Source: Candidatus Brevundimonas phytovorans
Lineage (GTDB): Bacteria; Pseudomonadota; Alphaproteobacteria; Caulobacterales; Caulobacteraceae
Reading direction: 5' to 3'
DNA length: 64,000 nt
Assembly: GCA_029203145.1 (NCBI GenBank)
Contig: CP119309.1
Span: 2,133,001 to 2,197,000 of the forward strand
Shown: positions 47,017 to 54,847 of the stretch, one piece after another
Layout: each line of letters starts with the position of its first letter
Numbering within the stretch: the stretch's first letter is position 1
Made by a program: the position numbers and the translations under genes
Notes under the pieces: generated by a model
Database searches by the model: none
Told to the model about the DNA's origin: nothing
The model's input: only the letters and a program-made list of their open reading frames with translations

Positions 47017-47778
47017 TCAATCCAGAACGCCGGTGACGCTCTCGACTGAGGCCAACTGGAGCAGGCCGACCAGGCGGGCGCGGGTCTCGCCGTCGGCGAC
47101 GCCGTCGATGCGGTCGGGCCGCCAGTGACGCTGGAAGGCCTCGACGGTCAGGCGGGTTTCGTCGTCGTAGTCGCCGCCCGGCTTCAACCCATAGCCCAGC
47201 CGGTGCAGGCCCGAGCGCAGGACGATGACGCCCAGCCCCTCGTCGCCCGGCGACAGGTCGGCGCCGAGGGCGGCGACGCGCTCGGGGGCGGGATCGAACC
47301 ACAGGCCATGCCCGGCCTCGGCCAGGCGCTTCCACGGGAAAAGCTCGCCCGGATCCTGCTTGCGGTCGGGGGCGGTGTCGGAATGGCCGATGATGCGGGC
47401 GTCGGAAATCGTCCAGCGCGCGCGGATGTCGGCGATCAGGGCGATGACGGCCTCGATCTGGGCTTCGGGAAAGGCGCGATAGCCGAACTCGTGGCCCGGA
47501 TTGACGATCTCTATGCCGATGGAGGCGGCGTTGATGTCTGTCTCGCCCTGCCAGGCGCCGCGACCGGCGTGCCAGGCGCGGCGCTCTTCCGGCACCAGAC
47601 GCAGGATCACGCCGTTTTCATTCACGACATAGTGGGCCGAGACCTCGGCGGCGGGATCGCGCAGACGGGCGACCGCCTCATCCGCCGACTTCATGCCGGT
47701 GTAGTGCAACACCAGCATGTCCGGCGGGCCGCGCCGGGCGTTGAAGTTGGGTGACGGGGCGTCGATGAAGCTCAGCAT
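47017..47778 (-). CDS. N-acetylmuramoyl-L-alanine amidase, AmpD/AmiD type
   Basis: A 253-residue zinc amidase_2 domain protein with a C-terminal peptidoglycan-binding domain. Zinc and catalytic residues lie in MLVLHYTGMKS, ASIGIEIVNPGHE and IIGHSDTAPDRKQDPGELFPW. The PG-binding-like helices (LRSGLHRLGYGLKPGGDYDD) are at about residues 185-235. No signal peptide is seen, so cytosolic recycling of anhydro-muropeptides (AmpD-like) is more likely than an outer-membrane AmiD role. Confidence 0.9.
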   Translation of the reverse strand: MLSFIDAPSPNFNARRGPPDMLVLHYTGMKSADEAVARLRDPAAEVSAHYVVNENGVILRLVPEERRAWHAGRGAWQGETDINAASIGIEIVNPGHEFGYRAFPEAQIEAVIALIADIRARWTISDARIIGHSDTAPDRKQDPGELFPWKRLAEAGHGLWFDPAPERVAALGADLSPGDEGLGVIVLRSGLHRLGYGLKPGGDYDDETRLTVEAFQRHWRPDRIDGVADGETRARLVGLLQLASVESVTGVLD

Positions 47779-47787
47779 GGCGCTCGA

Positions 47788-48111
47788 TCAGCGCCCTTCG
47801 CGTTCCCAGCCGTAGGCGACCCAGGTGTCGCCGACCTTCTGGGCGTCGATCACGCCTTCGTCCTGGCGGGCGCGAGCGCTGCGGGCGCGACGGGCGCGAA
47901 AGGCGAAGCCGGCGAAGAAGACGACCACCCCGGCGATCAGGGCGATCACGGCCACAGCGGCGGCGGTCAGCACGGCCAGCACCGCCCCTACCGTCAGAGC
48001 CAGAGCCGTGGCGATCAGGCCGCCGAGCCAGACGAAGGGCGCCAGCAGACCACCGCCGGTGCGGCGCCGGGCGTTGAAGCCGATCTGGGCGAAGGGGTCG
48101 GACTGAATCAT
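47788..48111 (-). CDS. Small membrane protein of unknown function
   Basis: A 107-residue protein with two close hydrophobic stretches around residues 23-70, then a basic segment (FRARRARSARARQ) and a soluble tail ending TWVAYGWEREGR. ATG 48111 has AAGG eight bases upstream; ATG 48126 is the alternative. It is co-directional with, and 10 bp before, the amidase gene. Function not recognised. Confidence 0.65.
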   Translation of the reverse strand: MIQSDPFAQIGFNARRRTGGGLLAPFVWLGGLIATALALTVGAVLAVLTAAAVAVIALIAGVVVFFAGFAFRARRARSARARQDEGVIDAQKVGDTWVAYGWEREGR

Positions 48112-48223
48112 GGAACTGCCTTTCATGGCGCACCGATGAAGGAACGCCCGAACCTCAATGTCGGTCCATCGACCTGAACGGTCAATGGACTGCGACATCA
48201 CGGCTCAGTCAGGGTGTTGGCCT

Positions 48224-50011
48224 TCAAAAAGCCGGCTGGTCGGCGAGGACCACCGCGCCGCGGCTGCGCATCCGGTCGGCCTCGACGCGGTTCAACATGG
48301 CCTGAGCCGCCGGATCGCCCATGATCTGGCCGACCGCGACCATGGCTTCCGCCGCCTGACCGGAGGCGCCGAAGGCCGAGGCCAGGGCCTCCCACGGCGA
48401 CTGCGGCGTCGGGAAGCGCTTGAAGCGCACCGATTCGCTGGTCGGGATATTGGCCAGCTTGCGGGCCTTGATGATGGCTTCGTTCAAGCCGCCCAGCTCG
48501 TCGACCAGACCCAACTCCTTGCCCTGAGCCCCGGTCCAGACCCGGCCCTTGGCGATTTCACGCACGCGCTCGACCGGCAGCTTGCGGCCCGTCGAGACGC
48601 GGGCGACGAAGTCTTCGTAAACGCGGTCCATCGAGGCGGCGAAGGCGGCGCGTTGCCCTTGGTCAAAGCCCTGCACCGGCGAGAAGGCGTCGGCGTAATC
48701 GCCGCCGACCTTGAGGCCCCGCATGTCGACGCCGAAACGGCCCAGGGCGTCGGCCAGAACGAACTTGCCGCCGAAGACGCCGATGGAGCCGGTCAGGGTC
48801 GAGGGCTGGGCCACGATCCAGTCCGCCTCCGAACTGATCCAGTAGCCGCCCGAGGCCGCATAGGCGCCCATGGACACGACCACCGGCTTGCCCGCCGCCT
48901 TGGCCGCGCGCACGGCGCCCAGGATCTGCTCCGAGGCCTCCGGCGAACCGCCCGGCGAGGAGACGCGGAAGACGATGGCCTTCACGGCCTTGTCCTCGAT
49001 GGCGTCATAGATAGCCTTCGCCGTGTCGTCCGAACGGATGTCCGAGCCCGAGCCGAAGGGCGAGGCGCTCTGGCCGCGTCCCGTCGTAATCGCGCCCTCG
49101 CCGCCGACGATGGCGATGGCCGACTTGCCAGAGCCGTTGCGCGCGCCTTGCATCGAGGCGTAGTCGCCGAACGGCATGATCCTGGCGTCCTTGCCCGCCT
49201 TGGCCTTGGCGGCGGCTTCAGCTTCCTCGACCTGGCCGATCTTGTCGACCAGCTTCAGCGACAGGGCCTGTTCGGCCGAATAGGGGCCCGCCTCGATGGT
49301 CGCCTTCAAGGCCTCGGGCGCGGTCTTGCGGTCGCGCGCGACATTGGCCAGGGCGCTGTCGTAGATGGAGGTCATCCAGGCGGTCATCGCCTCGCGGTGC
49401 GGGCCGGTGTAGTCGCTCTGCGTGTATTCATTGACGGCGTTTTTATACTCGTAGCGCTGTTCGAACTCGGGCTTGACGCCGTATTTCTGGAAGGCGCGGC
49501 CCAGGAACAGGCTGTCGCTGGACAGGCCCACGGCCTGGAAGCTGGCGGTGTTCTGCATCCACAGCTGGTCGGCGCTTGCTGCGACCATATAGCTGGAGAC
49601 CACGGCGCCGACGGGCATGAAGCCCTGGCTGTGCGCGATGACCGTCTTGCCCGAGGCGCGGAAGCGGTTGATCGCCTGACGCACCTCGTCGGCGGCGGCC
49701 GGGTTCATGCCGCCTTCCGGCGCGCGCACCAGCAGAACCTTGACGCTGGCGTCCTTCTCGGCCTGGGCCAGGGTGTCGACGATGTGGACCACCGACAGGC
49801 CCGAACCGCTGAAGGCGGCGAAGGGATTGGTCGGCGCCTGATCGGTCAGACCCTCGCGCAGGTCCAGCTCCAGCACCGTGTTGGCGGGGGTGGTCGGCTT
49901 GGACGCGCCGGCGGCGGCGGCGAAGAACAGAAGCGCCACGATCGGCAAGACGATGAAGAAGGCCACGAGCCCGGCGAAGACGCCGAGCATGGTCAGGAAG
50001 AACTGTTTCAT
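48224..50011 (-). CDS. sppA: Signal peptide peptidase SppA, 67-kDa type
   Basis: A 595-residue inner-membrane serine protease with two ClpP/crotonase-like domains. A single N-terminal membrane segment (FLTMLGVFAGLVAFFIVLPIV) is followed by an N-terminal domain with the general-base Lys region and a C-terminal domain with VFRVSSPGGSPEASEQI and the nucleophile in VVSMGAYAASGGYWIS. It degrades cleaved signal peptides. ATG 50011 precedes the membrane segment and was preferred to 50041. Confidence 0.93.
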   Translation of the reverse strand: MKQFFLTMLGVFAGLVAFFIVLPIVALLFFAAAAGASKPTTPANTVLELDLREGLTDQAPTNPFAAFSGSGLSVVHIVDTLAQAEKDASVKVLLVRAPEGGMNPAAADEVRQAINRFRASGKTVIAHSQGFMPVGAVVSSYMVAASADQLWMQNTASFQAVGLSSDSLFLGRAFQKYGVKPEFEQRYEYKNAVNEYTQSDYTGPHREAMTAWMTSIYDSALANVARDRKTAPEALKATIEAGPYSAEQALSLKLVDKIGQVEEAEAAAKAKAGKDARIMPFGDYASMQGARNGSGKSAIAIVGGEGAITTGRGQSASPFGSGSDIRSDDTAKAIYDAIEDKAVKAIVFRVSSPGGSPEASEQILGAVRAAKAAGKPVVVSMGAYAASGGYWISSEADWIVAQPSTLTGSIGVFGGKFVLADALGRFGVDMRGLKVGGDYADAFSPVQGFDQGQRAAFAASMDRVYEDFVARVSTGRKLPVERVREIAKGRVWTGAQGKELGLVDELGGLNEAIIKARKLANIPTSESVRFKRFPTPQSPWEALASAFGASGQAAEAMVAVGQIMGDPAAQAMLNRVEADRMRSRGAVVLADQPAF

Positions 50012-50101
50012 GAAAAAGGCGGCCGTCCCGTCAGTGGCCACGCGCGGCCTGCCGCGAGCATAGGGCGCAGACGGTTGGCGTCAAATGAAGGCGCGGTAAT
50101 G

Positions 50102-50136
50102 AAAAAGAGAAAGGGCCCCCGTCGCCGGCAGGCCCT
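50102..50136 (-). terminator. Probable terminator after the SIMPL gene
   Basis: On the minus strand AGGGCC and GGCCCT pair around a 13-base loop and are followed by TTTCTCTTTTT. It lies 24-58 bp past the stop at 50160. Confidence 0.6.
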
Positions 50137-50159
50137 CCCCTCGTCTTCACGTCAGCCGA

Positions 50160-50921
50160 TCAGCGGCCGATGTCGTAGGTCCCGCTGATGTCGATGCGGA
50201 TCGTCAGTTCGCCCGCCGACACCGGGGTGGAGGCGCTGCCCGAATCCATGGCCATGGCGCGAGCGTACATGGGCTGCGGCTGAGGCGCATAGCCGCCGCC
50301 CTCGGTCAGGGAGCGCACGCCGCCCAGGGGCACGTTCAGGGCCTGGGCATAGAGCTGGGCCTTGTCCTGCAGGGCGCGGACGGCCAGCTGACGCGCCTGA
50401 TCCTCGGCCGCTTTGGGGTTCTTCAGGCCGAAGGCGATGCCGTCGATCTGGTTGACGCCCGCCGTGACCACGGCGTCGGCGGTCGTGCCGACCTTGGTCA
50501 GGTCGTTGATGACCACGGTGACGCGGTTCTGGGCCTGATAACCGCGCAGCTTGGGCGGCATGTTCTGCTGATAGTCGTACTGCGCCGACAGGTTCAGGCC
50601 CGAAGTCTGGATGTCGCGCTCATTGATCCCGGCGCGGCGCAGGGCGGCGATGACGCGGGTCATCTGCTGGGCGTTCTGGGCCATGGCCTCCTGGGCGGTC
50701 GCCGCCTCGGTGACGACGCCGAAGTTGATCGTCGCCTGATCGGGAGCCACCTTGACTTCGCCATAGGCGGACAGGTTGAGGGCGGGTTGTTGCGCCATGG
50801 CGTGCACCTGCATCGGGGCGGACCCGCCCGGCTGGGATTGGGCGGAGGCGACGGCCGGAACCGCCAGGGTCATCAGGGCCGTGCCCAGCATCAGGGCGCG
50901 TGCGGTGCGGGTCATCATCAT
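50160..50921 (-). CDS. SIMPL-domain (DUF541) periplasmic protein
   Basis: A 253-residue exported protein with a signal peptide (cleaved near ASAQS) and the SIMPL/DUF541 fold: LNLSAYGEVKVAPDQATINFGV, NERDIQTSGLNLSAQYDY, AQNRVTVVINDLTKVG and RQLAVRALQDKAQLYAQALN. Relatives are oligomeric periplasmic or outer-membrane proteins (YggE, BP26) linked to oxidative stress. Three consecutive Met codons make the exact start uncertain by two residues. Confidence 0.9.
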   Translation of the reverse strand: MMMTRTARALMLGTALMTLAVPAVASAQSQPGGSAPMQVHAMAQQPALNLSAYGEVKVAPDQATINFGVVTEAATAQEAMAQNAQQMTRVIAALRRAGINERDIQTSGLNLSAQYDYQQNMPPKLRGYQAQNRVTVVINDLTKVGTTADAVVTAGVNQIDGIAFGLKNPKAAEDQARQLAVRALQDKAQLYAQALNVPLGGVRSLTEGGGYAPQPQPMYARAMAMDSGSASTPVSAGELTIRIDISGTYDIGR

Positions 50922-51102
50922 CTCCGTCGAAATCCATCGGCCCGGCGTGTTCGCCAGCCACGACCCTACCTTGGCCGTTTCAAGCTGAACGAACGCACAA
51001 GCCCCCAGTGCAGGTTCCGTTCATCGGCGTGAAAAGCATGACAGGTCAGCGGCGTCTTTGCAGCAGCCGCAACCCCTGCTAGGCACATCCTCCCTGCTTC
51101 GG

Positions 51103-51178
51103 GGGCCTGTAGCTCAATGGTTAGAGCCGACCGCTCATAACGGTCTGGTTGGGGGTTCGAGTCCCTCCGGGCCTACCA
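51103..51178 (+). tRNA. tRNA with CAU anticodon, probably tRNA-Ile2
   Basis: A 76-nt cloverleaf with encoded CCA. The acceptor GGGCCTG pairs with CGGGCCT through two G-U pairs. The D arm is GCTCAATGGTTAGAGC, the anticodon stem CCGCTCATAACGG has CAT at 51136-51138, and the T arm is GGGGGTTCGAGTCCCTC. The short D loop and CTCATAA loop resemble E. coli ileX, whose C34 is changed to lysidine by TilS to read AUA. Elongator Met is the alternative. Its 3' end borders an accessory island. Confidence 0.93.
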
Positions 51179-51188
51179 ATTTCTGTCG
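51177..51188. repeat. Left direct repeat at the tRNA 3' end
   Basis: CAATTTCTGTCG, starting in the CCA end of the tRNA, recurs as CAATTTCCTGTCG at 53883-53895 (one extra C). The two copies bracket the 2.7-kb accessory island, as attachment or target duplications would. The one-base difference leaves this open. Confidence 0.45.
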
Positions 51189-51189
51189 A

Positions 51190-51231
51190 GACCACTTAGA
51201 ACTGGCTCAAAACCAGTTAAGAGTGGCTCAA
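51190..51231. repeat. Left terminal repeats of the island (two tandem 21-bp units)
   Basis: Two adjacent 21-bp units (51190-51210, 51211-51231), both variants of a sequence with core CCACTTAAGAGTGG followed by CTCAA. The same unit appears inverted at 53858-53878 (18/21 and 19/21 matches) and 53792-53812. They are the inverted ends expected of a mobile element. Confidence 0.7.
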
Positions 51232-51340
51232 GCGCCGATTACACCCAATCGAGCTCGCCTTGAAGTGTCGGCCTCTGACTGAGGCCGTGTAAAAACGCTG
51301 AGCCACGCTGAGGCAGAGGTGACGACGAGGCGCGATGGCC

Positions 51341-52003
51341 TCAAGCCCTGATCGCTTCCATCAACGGTTTCGCTCCCAACACCGCCATCACCCGCTTCAT
51401 GTTGTAGGCCAGGATGTGGAGGCTGATCTCGGTCTTCACGTTGGGAAGGCGCTTCGTGAGGAAGTGGGTGTGGCCCATCCAGGCCTTGATCGTGCCGAAC
51501 GGGTGTTCGACCAGGCTTCGCCGTTCGCGCATGGCTCTGGGCCTCAGGTCCATACGGGCCTGTAAGGCGTCGATCACCGCTTCATGCTCCCAGCGCGTGA
51601 CCTTTCGTTCGACCGCAGGCGTGCACTGGAGCTTGATGCTGCAGCCGGTGCAACTGGTCCGGTCCCAGTATCGATGCAGCGTCATGCCCTTCTCGACGAC
51701 GGTCATGTGATACGGAAGCAGGGAGCCGGCTGGGCATCGGTAGACGTCCTGGTCGGGCAGATAGACGAAGTCCTGCTTGCCGAAACGGCCGGTCGCCTTG
51801 GCACCTGACGTCAGCGTTTTCGGCACGAAGGGCGTCACGCCCAAGGCCTCGCAGGCCAGGATTTCCTCGCCGGAGAAGTAGCCCCGGTCGGCCAGCACAT
51901 CGAGCCTCTCCACGCCCATGGCGTCCTTGGCTCGGCTGGCCATGTTCGCCAGTTGCTGCCGGTCCGAGCCGGTCATGATCACCTCGTGGGCGACGATCAG
52001 GTG
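51341..52003 (-). pseudogene. IS1182-type transposase, 3' half only
   Basis: Encodes the C-terminal half of a DDE transposase: HLIVAHEV, LADRGYFSGEEILACEALG with the metal-binding Asp and Glu, a CTGCSIKLQC cysteine cluster, and the end motif VEHPFGTIKAWMGHTHFLTK. These belong to the IS1182 (DDE_Tnp_1_6) group. The N-terminal half is missing: homology stops at about 52003, where the frame runs into the 3' end of the ATPase gene, whose stop is at 51997. It is not expected to be active on its own. Confidence 0.85.
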
Positions 52004-53598
52004 TCTGCGCCGCCGTTCTGCAGGATACGCCGGCTGAACAATTCGGGGTCCTGTCGTAGCTCCCCGAACAGTTCCGTCGCCTGTGCGGGCAAGCGGCGCA
52101 GGAGGGTTTCCTGGCGCCGCGATGTAAGGTGGGCAGCGAATAGTCCGAATTCGTCGCTCTTGATCTCCATATAGCCAAGGCCGTCATGACCGGAGCCCCG
52201 GCCGTAGGGATCGGAGGCTGTCGTTTCCAGCCGATCCTGTTCGAAGAGGGCATCGATGCCAGCCAGGCCGTCGGCGAGTACCGCCTTACGATCAAGCGCA
52301 AGGCGTCCGATATCTGCCTGCCAGAGGCGAATGCCGAACACATGTAGGAGCTCACCGGCGGCGGAATAGGCCTGAGCATCCCAGAGTCGATTCATCTCTT
52401 CGATGGCCGGCTCGACCAGCTCATCGGAAAGTTCATGGGCCCGCCAGGCGAGCCGCCAAGCCGGTTCCGAAGCGGTCACGAACCAGCGTGACCGGTCTAG
52501 ATCGCCTCGCGCCTGTTCCGCCTCGAACGCACCGTCCACGAACAGGGCCTTCAGCACGACATCGGAGACCGGTTCATCAACTAGGGTGGCGCCTGAATAT
52601 TTTTCGGACAGCCGCCGGACCGCGCTCGGCTCGCCCTTGCCGACGACGCCGTGGAGCCAGGCGGTTTGGCGCCCCTCCAAGTCGCCGAGGTTGGCTCCGC
52701 CGGAGCGCAGTTCAAGGGCGAAGATAACGACCAGATCCGTCAGGGCCTTCACGAGGCCGGGATTCTGCTTGTGCCGATCGTCCATCACGGCGACGAGGCT
52801 GCCCAGATCTTGGATCGCCTGGTCGAGCAGACGGAGATTGCCGAGGCCGCTTTGTTGGAACAGGGCATAGATCTGGTCGGCCGCACCCTGCACTACTTCC
52901 CGCGACGGTGAGGCGAGACGGGCTGCAAAATAGGGGAAGGCGGCTCGGAAATCCGGAACCAGCTTCAGCGAACGCCCGATGACCTTCTCACGCGTGCGGG
53001 CGAACTCAGTCTTGTCCGCCATCTCGTCCAAGTTGGCGATCAGAAGGACTTTCAGGGCGTCCGGCCCGTGCTCCACATAGCTGTTCAGGTATCCCAGAAG
53101 TTCGTTTGGCGGCAGATGCGTTCGCTCCAGATCGTCGAAAACGATCACGCCGACTGCATCCAGCGTCAGAAAGTCCTTTGGCGAGAGCTTTGTGTCGACC
53201 TTCAGGTGTTTGAGGAAGGCACCGGATACCGCTCCAGCCACGGCCGCGCCCTTGCCAGATAGGAGCGGATAGGCGGCGGCGAAAACCGCGTTGTCGATGT
53301 CCGCTTTGCTGCTCACGCCATACAAGCTGACGTATAGCCATACCTGCCCGCCCCCGAGCCGAGTCCGAAGGGCGTTGTGGAAATAGGTCTTTCCGACACC
53401 CCAGGGGCCTTCGATCAGAAGAGCGTGTCGCGATGAGCTCTCGGCCTTAAGAAAGGCCTCAACCGCCGAAACCGCCCTCGCATTCGGTCCGCTGTGCTCG
53501 GACCGGGCCGCCCGTTCGCTCGTGGGCTCGTGGGCTCGGCACCTTTCATCAGCGCGCGTGTGATCATACCCTTGAGCGCCATTGTGCCGCTTCCCCAT
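51997..53598 (-). CDS. KAP-like P-loop ATPase, probably damaged at both ends
   Basis: A 533-residue predicted protein with Walker A GPWGVGKT at residues 64-71 and Walker B VIVFDDLER at 151-159. It is followed by ALKVLLIANLDEM (sensor-like) and a long helical C-terminal region without membrane segments. This layout resembles KAP-type P-loop NTPases, several of which act in phage defence; the role here is unknown. The C-terminus stops at the transposase remnant and looks cut. The first 23 residues come from a shifted frame: an 8-bp tandem duplication at 53518-53533 separates the core from the likely original ATG at 53582. Confidence 0.6.
   Translation of the reverse strand: MGKRHNGAQGYDHTRADERCRAHEPTSERAARSEHSGPNARAVSAVEAFLKAESSSRHALLIEGPWGVGKTYFHNALRTRLGGGQVWLYVSLYGVSSKADIDNAVFAAAYPLLSGKGAAVAGAVSGAFLKHLKVDTKLSPKDFLTLDAVGVIVFDDLERTHLPPNELLGYLNSYVEHGPDALKVLLIANLDEMADKTEFARTREKVIGRSLKLVPDFRAAFPYFAARLASPSREVVQGAADQIYALFQQSGLGNLRLLDQAIQDLGSLVAVMDDRHKQNPGLVKALTDLVVIFALELRSGGANLGDLEGRQTAWLHGVVGKGEPSAVRRLSEKYSGATLVDEPVSDVVLKALFVDGAFEAEQARGDLDRSRWFVTASEPAWRLAWRAHELSDELVEPAIEEMNRLWDAQAYSAAGELLHVFGIRLWQADIGRLALDRKAVLADGLAGIDALFEQDRLETTASDPYGRGSGHDGLGYMEIKSDEFGLFAAHLTSRRQETLLRRLPAQATELFGELRQDPELFSRRILQNGGADT
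53518..53533. repeat. 8-bp tandem duplication in the ATPase 5' end
   Basis: GCTCGTGG occurs twice in a row (53518-53525, 53526-53533). Removing one copy joins the frame beginning at ATG 53582 (MALKGMITRALMKGAEPTS) to the ATPase core (SERAARSEHS). It is either a frameshift mutation or an on/off switch. Confidence 0.8.
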
Positions 53599-54011
53599 TC
53601 ATACGGATCGCTGTGGATCCCTGATCGCCCACTTAGGAGTGCAGTCTGCGAGGCGGAAGCGTTCGCGTCGATAGCCGCGCGACGGAGTCTACGTTGCGCG
53701 CCTGAGGGTGATTGGCGAGGACGCCCGTCTCATGGTGCCGAAAGTTGTGGCGCTAACCCGCCCGAGCCCCGCGCAAAGGTGCAGGATGCGATTGAGGCAC
53801 CCTTAGGTGGTCGGCTAAGTGGTGGTCAGAAAAATCGCGCGGCTTTTCAGGCGTGGGTTGAGCCACTCTTAAGTGGTCCCGACAATTTCCTGTCGCAGCG
53901 CCGTCTGGGCCGCGCCTTCGGCCAGCCGGTGCAGGTCGCGACCCGAACAGCGCGTCCAGTCGACGTCATCCAGCAGGCGGTCCAAACCTGGCGTCACCTC
54001 GCGCGTCGCGC
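53599..54011. other. Right end of the island, non-coding
   Basis: No convincing gene. It contains a degenerate copy of the terminal repeat at 53628-53646 (CCCACTTAGGAGTG), then inverted copies at 53792-53812 and 53858-53878, then the right direct repeat at 53883-53895. After 53900 the base composition returns to the chromosomal average. Confidence 0.55.
53792..53878. repeat. Right terminal repeats of the island
   Basis: Two inverted copies of the 21-bp unit: 53792-53812 (core CACCCTTAGGTGG) and 53858-53878 (core CCACTCTTAAGTGG), each matching the left-end units at 18 or more of 21 positions with allowance for degeneracy. They face the left pair at 51190-51231. Confidence 0.7.
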
Positions 54012-54194
54012 TCACGACGACGACGGCGCCCCGCCCCGCGTCATGCCCGCGACCAGCCCGATCAGCAGGCCCACGGCCAGGGCCCGATTGCCGGGATCGC
54101 CGGCGCGGGCCTCTTCGACCCTGAGGGCCAGTTCGCGATCCAGCCACGCCATTTGCCGCGCGAAGTTCTCGTCTGCCTGTGATGCGCCCGTCAT
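54012..54194 (-). CDS. Small membrane protein of unknown function
   Basis: A 60-residue predicted protein with a charged N-terminal helix (ENFARQMAWLDRELALRVEEA) and one hydrophobic stretch (ALAVGLLIGLVAGM) near the C-terminus. It starts at ATG 54194 with GGAGAAGG-like sequence upstream. Not recognised; possibly the remains of a longer gene, since another frame continues the open reading downstream. Confidence 0.4.
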   Translation of the reverse strand: MTGASQADENFARQMAWLDRELALRVEEARAGDPGNRALAVGLLIGLVAGMTRGGAPSSS

Positions 54195-54258
54195 CCCGCC
54201 TTCTCCTGCTGGTTGATGGCGATGCTAGCGCGCCGTGAACCGGAGCCTCAAGTGAATT

Positions 54259-54273
54259 GTTCGCTCTTTGTTC
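54259..54273. promoter_or_regulatory. Alphaproteobacterial LexA-type box (GTTC-N7-GTTC)
   Basis: GTTC (54259-54262), seven bases, GTTC (54270-54273): an exact match to the LexA-binding consensus of alphaproteobacteria. It is 80 bp before the Met-sulfoxide reductase gene and 65 bp before the divergent small gene. Regulation by the SOS response is inference. Confidence 0.5.
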
Positions 54274-54352
54274 TATTTTTCGCCCGAGATCGCTCGCCCC
54301 TTTGTGCGACGCGGCGTGAGCCTATATGGCGGTCTCAACAAGGAGAGCCGCC

Positions 54353-54847
54353 ATGTCCTATGTCGCCCGCGACGACCGCCCCGCCGACAAGGCCGAACGC
54401 TATGCCGAGGTCGAGGCCGAGATTCTGGCGGTGCTGGACGGCGAGCCGAACCGGACGGCGCGGATGGCGACCGTGGCGGCCATGCTGGCCGACGCCTTTC
54501 CGGTCTTCTTCTGGACCGGCTTCTACGTCGTGGACGCCATGAAGCCGGGCGAGCTGGTGGTCGGCCCCTATCAGGGCACGCTGGGCTGCCTGCGTATTCC
54601 GTTCGGGCGCGGCGTCTGCGGCGCGGCGGCGCGGGATCGCCAGACCCAGGTGGTCGAGGACGTCCACGCCTTCCCCGGCCACATCGCCTGCGACAGCCGC
54701 TCGGCCAGCGAGATCGTCGTGCCTGTGGTGGATGCGGCGGGCGAGTTGATCGCGGTGCTGGATGTGGACGCGACGGAAATCGCCGCCTTTGACGCCGTGG
54801 ACGCCAAGGCGCTGGAGCGTCTGATGGCCAAGGTCTTCGCTGCATGA
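54353..54847 (+). CDS. msrC: Free methionine-(R)-sulfoxide reductase (GAF domain)
   Basis: A 164-residue single GAF-domain protein of the fRMsr/YebR family, which reduces free Met-R-sulfoxide. The three conserved cysteines are present: Cys79 and Cys89 in LGCLRIPFGRGVCG, and Cys113 in HIACDSR, with FFWTGFYVV and VLDVDA framing the pocket. ATG 54353 has AGGAG upstream. Its stop overlaps the next gene (ATGA). A LexA-type box lies upstream. Confidence 0.9.
   Translation: MSYVARDDRPADKAERYAEVEAEILAVLDGEPNRTARMATVAAMLADAFPVFFWTGFYVVDAMKPGELVVGPYQGTLGCLRIPFGRGVCGAAARDRQTQVVEDVHAFPGHIACDSRSASEIVVPVVDAAGELIAVLDVDATEIAAFDAVDAKALERLMAKVFAA

Noticed and set aside
46467..47049. Several short open frames over the rnpB region
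   Set aside because: They lie on RNase P RNA sequence, whose conserved cores and P1 pairing are clear.
51582..52379. A second minus-strand open frame overlapping transposase and ATPase
   Set aside because: It is Arg/Pro-rich and out of frame with both recognised proteins; a shadow frame.
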